A DNA stretch of 64,000 nt. Source: JAHEJE01 sp965216335 (lineage in GTDB: Bacteria > Pseudomonadota > Alphaproteobacteria > Rhizobiales > Aestuariivirgaceae). The position numbers and the translations under genes were made by a program. Positions 60,529-64,000 of the stretch are shown in pieces. The first letter of the stretch is position 1. Each line of letters begins with the position of its first letter. The notes beneath the pieces were generated by a model that made no database searches, was not told the origin of the DNA, and worked only from the letters and a program-made list of their open reading frames with translations. Location: positions 3,720,001 through 3,784,000 of the forward strand of contig OZ244154.1 of the NCBI GenBank assembly GCA_965216335.1, in the 5' to 3' direction.

Positions 60529-61296
60529 TCAGGCAATCGCGCTCACGGTTCCAAGGCCGCCGAAATCGGCATAGATGCGGTCGCCATGCTCGACTGAGAA
60601 CAGCCCGGTAATCACCCCGGTTGTAACCACATCGCCGGCTTTCAGTCCGAGCGACTTGCCCCGCAGGTAATTCGCCAGCCAGGTGAGTGCCAGGTCGGCG
60701 CCGCCCCATGCGTTTGCCGAAATGCCACTTGTCACGCTGTCTCCGTTGACATCCACCCGCACCGGCAGACTGGCGTAGTCGCGCGGTTGCAGCAGGTCAT
60801 GCGCCGGGCCCAGCACCAGCGCGTCATTCAGGCCGCCATCGGCAATGTGCCATGTCACACCATCAAGAAAGCCGCCCGGCGCCCGGCGGTCGACAAACTC
60901 CAGCGCACCGTGCACGCTGCCGGCTGCCGCCATCACCTCATCGCAGCTATAAGGCGTATCCCGCGCCGGCAGGTTCGCGGCCATCGTGAAGGCGATCTCC
61001 GGTTCCACCAGCCGCAGCGATTGGGCGGACGTCGGCACATGCGCGCCGTTCTCATAGAGCCTTTCAGAAAACACCGCGCCGGGAAACGGCTGATCGGCCT
61101 GAAGTGCTGCAAGCGCCGTTGTGCTGGTACAGCCGATCTTCCAGCCCACCTGCTGCCAGCCAAGGCGCCGGCTCACCTGCTGCTGCAGCGCAAAGGCGGC
61201 ATCGCCGCTGGCCGGCGTTTCACCGGGATAGTCCGTCAGCTTGCATGCGTTGCGCCGGGCCTCTGCCAGGGCCGCGACAATCGCTTCATCGCTCAT
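60529..61296 (-). CDS. 2-keto-4-pentenoate hydratase-family protein (MhpD/FAH fold)
   Basis: 255 residues. VGWKIGCTSTTALAALQADQPFPGAVFSERLYENGA and LVEPEIAFTMAANLPARD (metal-binding Glu pair) near residues 50-115 identify the MhpD-like branch of the fumarylacetoacetate hydrolase fold. TWLANYLRGKSLGLKAGDVVTTGVITG is at the C terminus. These enzymes hydrate 2-oxopent-4-enoate-type acids in meta-cleavage pathways. No ring-cleavage genes accompany it, so the substrate is open. It overlaps the stop of the upstream SDR gene by 11 bp. Confidence 0.9.
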   Translation of the reverse strand: MSDEAIVAALAEARRNACKLTDYPGETPASGDAAFALQQQVSRRLGWQQVGWKIGCTSTTALAALQADQPFPGAVFSERLYENGAHVPTSAQSLRLVEPEIAFTMAANLPARDTPYSCDEVMAAAGSVHGALEFVDRRAPGGFLDGVTWHIADGGLNDALVLGPAHDLLQPRDYASLPVRVDVNGDSVTSGISANAWGGADLALTWLANYLRGKSLGLKAGDVVTTGVITGLFSVEHGDRIYADFGGLGTVSAIA

Positions 61297-62014
61297 GAAT
61301 TGCTCCGTCGCGGTAGTCGAACACCGCCCCGTTCACGGTCTGCCCGGGCATGAACAGACCGAGGCTTGCCGACACCAGGTCCGACGGTCTCGGCAGGGTG
61401 TCCGGATCCTCGCCCGGCATCGCCCGCGCCCGCATCGCCGTGCGGATCGGGCCCGGGTTCAACAGGTTGGCCCGCACCGGGCTCTCCGCCACTTCGGCGG
61501 CATAAGTCTTGACCAGCCCTTCCAGCGCCGCCTTGGACACCGAGTAGGCGCCCCAGTAGGCGTTGAACTTGTAGGCCGCGCCCGAGGTCACGAACACCGC
61601 CCGCCCGGCATCGGACTTGCGCAACAGCGGATCGAGCGACCGGATCAGCCGCCAGTTGGCCGTCACGTTAATCGCCATCACCTCGTCCCACACCTTCGGT
61701 TCCAGATGCGCCAGCGGCGTCAGCTTGCCGAGCACCCCGGCGTTGCCGAACAGGATGTCGAGCTTGCCCCAGCGCTCGAAGATCGCCGCCCCCAGCCGGT
61801 CCAGCGCATCGAAATCCGCCAGGTCCGCCGGCACCAGCGTCGCCGAGCCGCTGGTCCTGGCAATTTCGTCGTCCAGCTCTTCCAGTCCGCCCACCGTGCG
61901 TGCCACCGCGACGATGTGCGCCCCCTCGCGCGCCAGCGCTTTGGCTGCCGCGTAGCCGATGCCGCGCGACGCGCCGGTAACGACCGCAACCCGATCCTTG
62001 AGCCGTTGAGACAT
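61286..62014 (-). CDS. short-chain dehydrogenase/reductase
   Basis: 242 residues. The cofactor motif AVVTGASRGIGYAAAKALAREG is at about residues 9-30; FGNAGVLGKLTPL and the catalytic SGAAYKFNAYWGAYSVSKAALEGL (Tyr-x3-Lys) follow. NPGPIRTAMRARAMPGEDPDTLPRPSD is typical of the alphaproteobacterial SDR encoded downstream of purF. The ATG at 62014 is chosen because MSQRLKDRVAVVTG starts there. It lies 53 bp behind purF and overlaps the hydratase gene, so all three may be co-transcribed. Confidence 0.93.
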   Translation of the reverse strand: MSQRLKDRVAVVTGASRGIGYAAAKALAREGAHIVAVARTVGGLEELDDEIARTSGSATLVPADLADFDALDRLGAAIFERWGKLDILFGNAGVLGKLTPLAHLEPKVWDEVMAINVTANWRLIRSLDPLLRKSDAGRAVFVTSGAAYKFNAYWGAYSVSKAALEGLVKTYAAEVAESPVRANLLNPGPIRTAMRARAMPGEDPDTLPRPSDLVSASLGLFMPGQTVNGAVFDYRDGAIHER

Positions 62015-62067
62015 CCTTGTTTCCTTGCGTTGGGGGATAGGGGCCTGGCCGGGATCCGCCGGCACCC

Positions 62068-63552
62068 TCAGCCGGCTTCCGCCAGCAGCGACAGCTGCAC
62101 ATCGTGCTCGCTTTTGCCCAGCTGGTCGGTCAGCGGTGTCGGATAATCGCCGGTGAAGCAGTGGTCGGTAAACTGCGGCGTATGGTCGTCGCGCGCTTCG
62201 AACCCGACCGCCCGGTAGAGCCCGTCAATCGAGACGAACGCCAGGCTGTCGACACCGATGAATGCGGCCATCTCGTCCAGCGAATGGGTCGCCGCCAGCA
62301 GCGCCTTCTTTTCCGGTGTGTCGATGCCGTAGAAGTCGGGATGCATGATCGGCGGACTGGCAACCCGCAGGTGCACTTCCCTGGCACCGGCATCGCGCAT
62401 CATCTGCACGATCTTCACCGAGGTAGTGCCGCGCACCACGGAATCGTCCACCAGAATGATCTTCTTGCCCGTCACCACCGCCCGGTTGGCGTTGTGCTTC
62501 AGCTTTACGCCGAGCGCCCGGATCTGCTGCGTCGGCTCGATGAAGGTGCGCCCGACATAGTGGTTGCGGATGATGCCGAGTTCGAACGGAATGCCCGAAG
62601 CCTGGGCATAGCCGATCGCCGCCGGCACGCCGCTGTCGGGCACCGGGATCACAACATCCGCCTCGACCGGCGTTTCCTGGGCCAGTTGCTGGCCCATCTG
62701 TCGGCGCACCTCATACACCGAACGCCCGCCCAGAACGCTGTCCGGCCGGGAGAAATAGACATACTCGAAAATGCACAAACGCTCCGGCATCCGCGGGAAC
62801 GGCCTGAGCGATTCCACGCCCTCGTCGGTGATAACCACCACCTCGCCGTTTTCGATCTCGCGCACGAACCGCGCGCCGATAATATCCAGCGCGCAGGTTT
62901 CCGATGCCAGGATGTAGGCCCCGTTCAGCTCGCCCAGCACCAGCGGCCGGATGCCGTGCGGGTCGCGCGCGCCGATCATCTTCTTGTTGGTCAGCGTTAC
63001 CAGCGAATAGGCACCTTCCAGCGCCCTGAGCGCATCGATATAGCGCTCCATGGTACGCGGCCTCTTGGACCGCGCCACCAGGTGCAGGATCACCTCGGTA
63101 TCCGACGTCGACTGGCAGATCGCCCCGTCGGCAATCAGTTCGCGCCGCAGTGCCAGGCCGTTGGTGATGTTGCCGTTGTGCGCCACCGCCAGCCCGCCGG
63201 TCGCCAGTTCGGCGAACATCGGCTGCACATTGCGCAGCACCGTGCCGCCGGTGGTCGAGTACCGCACATGCCCGACCGCCGAACGCCCCCTCAGCCGATC
63301 GATGGTCGAGGCCTTCGAGAAACTGTCGCCGACCAGGCCGATGCGCCGTTCGGCATGAAACTGGGCGCCGTCATAGGACACGATGCCGGCCGCCTCCTGG
63401 CCGCGGTGCTGCAGCGCATGCAGGCCCAACGCCGTCAGTGCCGCGGCATCGTCGTGCCCGAACACGCCGAACACGCCGCACTCCTCGCGCAGCGTATCGC
63501 CGTCGAGGTCGAAATCCGCCAGGCTCTCGCGGCCGCTCGATGTTTCGCCCAT
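62068..63552 (-). CDS. purF: amidophosphoribosyltransferase
   Basis: 494 residues. A short propeptide ends at REECGVFGVFGHDDAAAL, where the Cys is the Ntn glutaminase nucleophile. The glutaminase region has GHVRYSTTGG and VAHNGNITN. The PRPP-binding loop is KKIILVDDSVVRGTTSVKIV (near residue 365). It makes phosphoribosylamine, the first step of purine synthesis. The tail of cvpA lies upstream on the same strand, the usual order. Confidence 0.97.
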   Translation of the reverse strand: MGETSSGRESLADFDLDGDTLREECGVFGVFGHDDAAALTALGLHALQHRGQEAAGIVSYDGAQFHAERRIGLVGDSFSKASTIDRLRGRSAVGHVRYSTTGGTVLRNVQPMFAELATGGLAVAHNGNITNGLALRRELIADGAICQSTSDTEVILHLVARSKRPRTMERYIDALRALEGAYSLVTLTNKKMIGARDPHGIRPLVLGELNGAYILASETCALDIIGARFVREIENGEVVVITDEGVESLRPFPRMPERLCIFEYVYFSRPDSVLGGRSVYEVRRQMGQQLAQETPVEADVVIPVPDSGVPAAIGYAQASGIPFELGIIRNHYVGRTFIEPTQQIRALGVKLKHNANRAVVTGKKIILVDDSVVRGTTSVKIVQMMRDAGAREVHLRVASPPIMHPDFYGIDTPEKKALLAATHSLDEMAAFIGVDSLAFVSIDGLYRAVGFEARDDHTPQFTDHCFTGDYPTPLTDQLGKSEHDVQLSLLAEAG

Positions 63553-63819
63553 GGTCTACCGCCCTTGCCCTTCGCGCCTGCCGACCGAAGCCTGCTGCGG
63601 AAAGCCCGCCCGCAGCGCTGGCACCGGCCGGAAAGCCAGCCAATTCAAACACCCGCCGGGCGTGCCGGGCAATGCCCGTTCCGGCCATCACGTAACCGGA
63701 ACCGCCCCACGGTGTTCCGAAAACGCACCTTTTCAACGCGGCACTATACCAAATCCGTCCGCCGAACCGATCATCAACTCCGCATACCGGTTAACCCGCC
63801 TGACATCCGCTCCGGCCGG

Positions 63820-64000
63820 TCAGTTGCTTGAACCACCTTGCGTTCCCTCGATCAACTGGTCGATCTGACGCTGCTGATTGTCCTGATATCCTTCTTCGGT
63901 CCCCGCCTCGGCCCCCTCGGTACCGGTCGGCGTGGTCTGATTGCCGACATAGGTCTTGCCGGACAGGGTCTCGGCGATATCCGGCGGCAGGAAGGAGATG
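63820..64000 (-). CDS. cvpA: CvpA family protein, C-terminal part
   Basis: The minus-strand frame enters from the right edge and ends with TGA at 63820. The last 59 residues read ISFLPPDIAETLSGKTYVGN, then a Thr/Glu/Gln-rich tail ending EGTQGGSSN. The LPPDIA segment closes the CvpA/colicin V production membrane domain in alphaproteobacteria, and the position directly upstream of purF is the expected one. The membrane helices lie outside the window. The 267 bp to purF show no other gene. Confidence 0.7.
   Translation of the reverse strand, partial: ISFLPPDIAETLSGKTYVGNQTTPTGTEGAEAGTEEGYQDNQQRQIDQLIEGTQGGSSN

Overview
The window is a high-GC chromosomal segment of an alphaproteobacterium, most likely a marine or marine-like member of the Hyphomicrobiales. 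Four observations support this: the classic alphaproteobacterial order mutY - DUF721 - dsbA-like - smc; an rnhB-ccrM pair with GANTC sites in front of ccrM; a split ATP synthase Fo operon (atpI-atpB-atpE-atpF'-atpF); and MucR, DUF2336, DUF1491 and DUF6456 genes. A DMSP-lyase-like cupin beside an AcuI-type acrylyl-CoA reductase, plus a trimethylamine-methyltransferase-like gene cluster, suggest use of methylated osmolytes. No rRNA, tRNA or CRISPR array was seen.

Layout. 0-9 kb is mostly housekeeping: the tail of an S49 peptidase, glyQ - CDGSH protein - glyS, a HigBA-type toxin-antitoxin pair, ETF-ubiquinone oxidoreductase, an Fe-S uracil-DNA glycosylase, a MoaB-like protein and a DMT exporter. 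At 9-12 kb a Tat-exported metallo-beta-lactamase-fold protein is followed by a lone M16 peptidase gene. That gene lies between two perfect 42-bp direct repeats and has displaced the 3' end of a DUF2064 transferase gene. 12-26 kb holds a glycosyltransferase, a PA0069-type radical SAM gene with an SOS-box-like site, a 77-bp tandem repeat, rnhB, ccrM, a GNAT acetyltransferase, mutY, dciA-like, dsbA-like, smc and two CNNM/CBS proteins. 25.9-29.7 kb is the putative DMSP/acrylate and FAD-oxidoreductase region, ending in a PPOX gene remnant. 29.9-32.6 kb is the ATP synthase Fo operon.

32.6-38 kb is the accessory region: a MITE-like repeat, a DUF2235 (Tle1-like) hydrolase, a Doc/AbrB toxin-antitoxin pair, and an AlbA_2 (Schlafen-like) gene split by an IS256-family element. 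The element has a 10-bp target duplication, and removing it restores one 473-codon reading frame. 38-46.7 kb holds msrB, a MaoC protein, a very acidic DUF2336 protein, mucR, DUF6456 (with a second SOS-box-like site), sufE, a peptidoglycan-binding protein, a DUF1491 gene with no ordinary start codon, and a small ORF behind a CtrA-like box.

46.8-53.4 kb is a minus-strand catabolic cluster (FAD oxidoreductase, MttB family, DapA family, GntR regulator, SDR, isopropylmalate-dehydrogenase-like) with a clear GntR operator. 53.4-64 kb contains an AT-richer membrane protein, rlmE, a Ppx/GppA phosphatase, a histidine kinase, a HerA-like ATPase whose stop codon is supplied by the second MITE-like copy, a hydratase-SDR pair, purF and the tail of cvpA.

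All functional calls rest on motif and family recognition from the translated sequence. Site assignments (SOS, CtrA, GntR) are pattern matches, not measurements.
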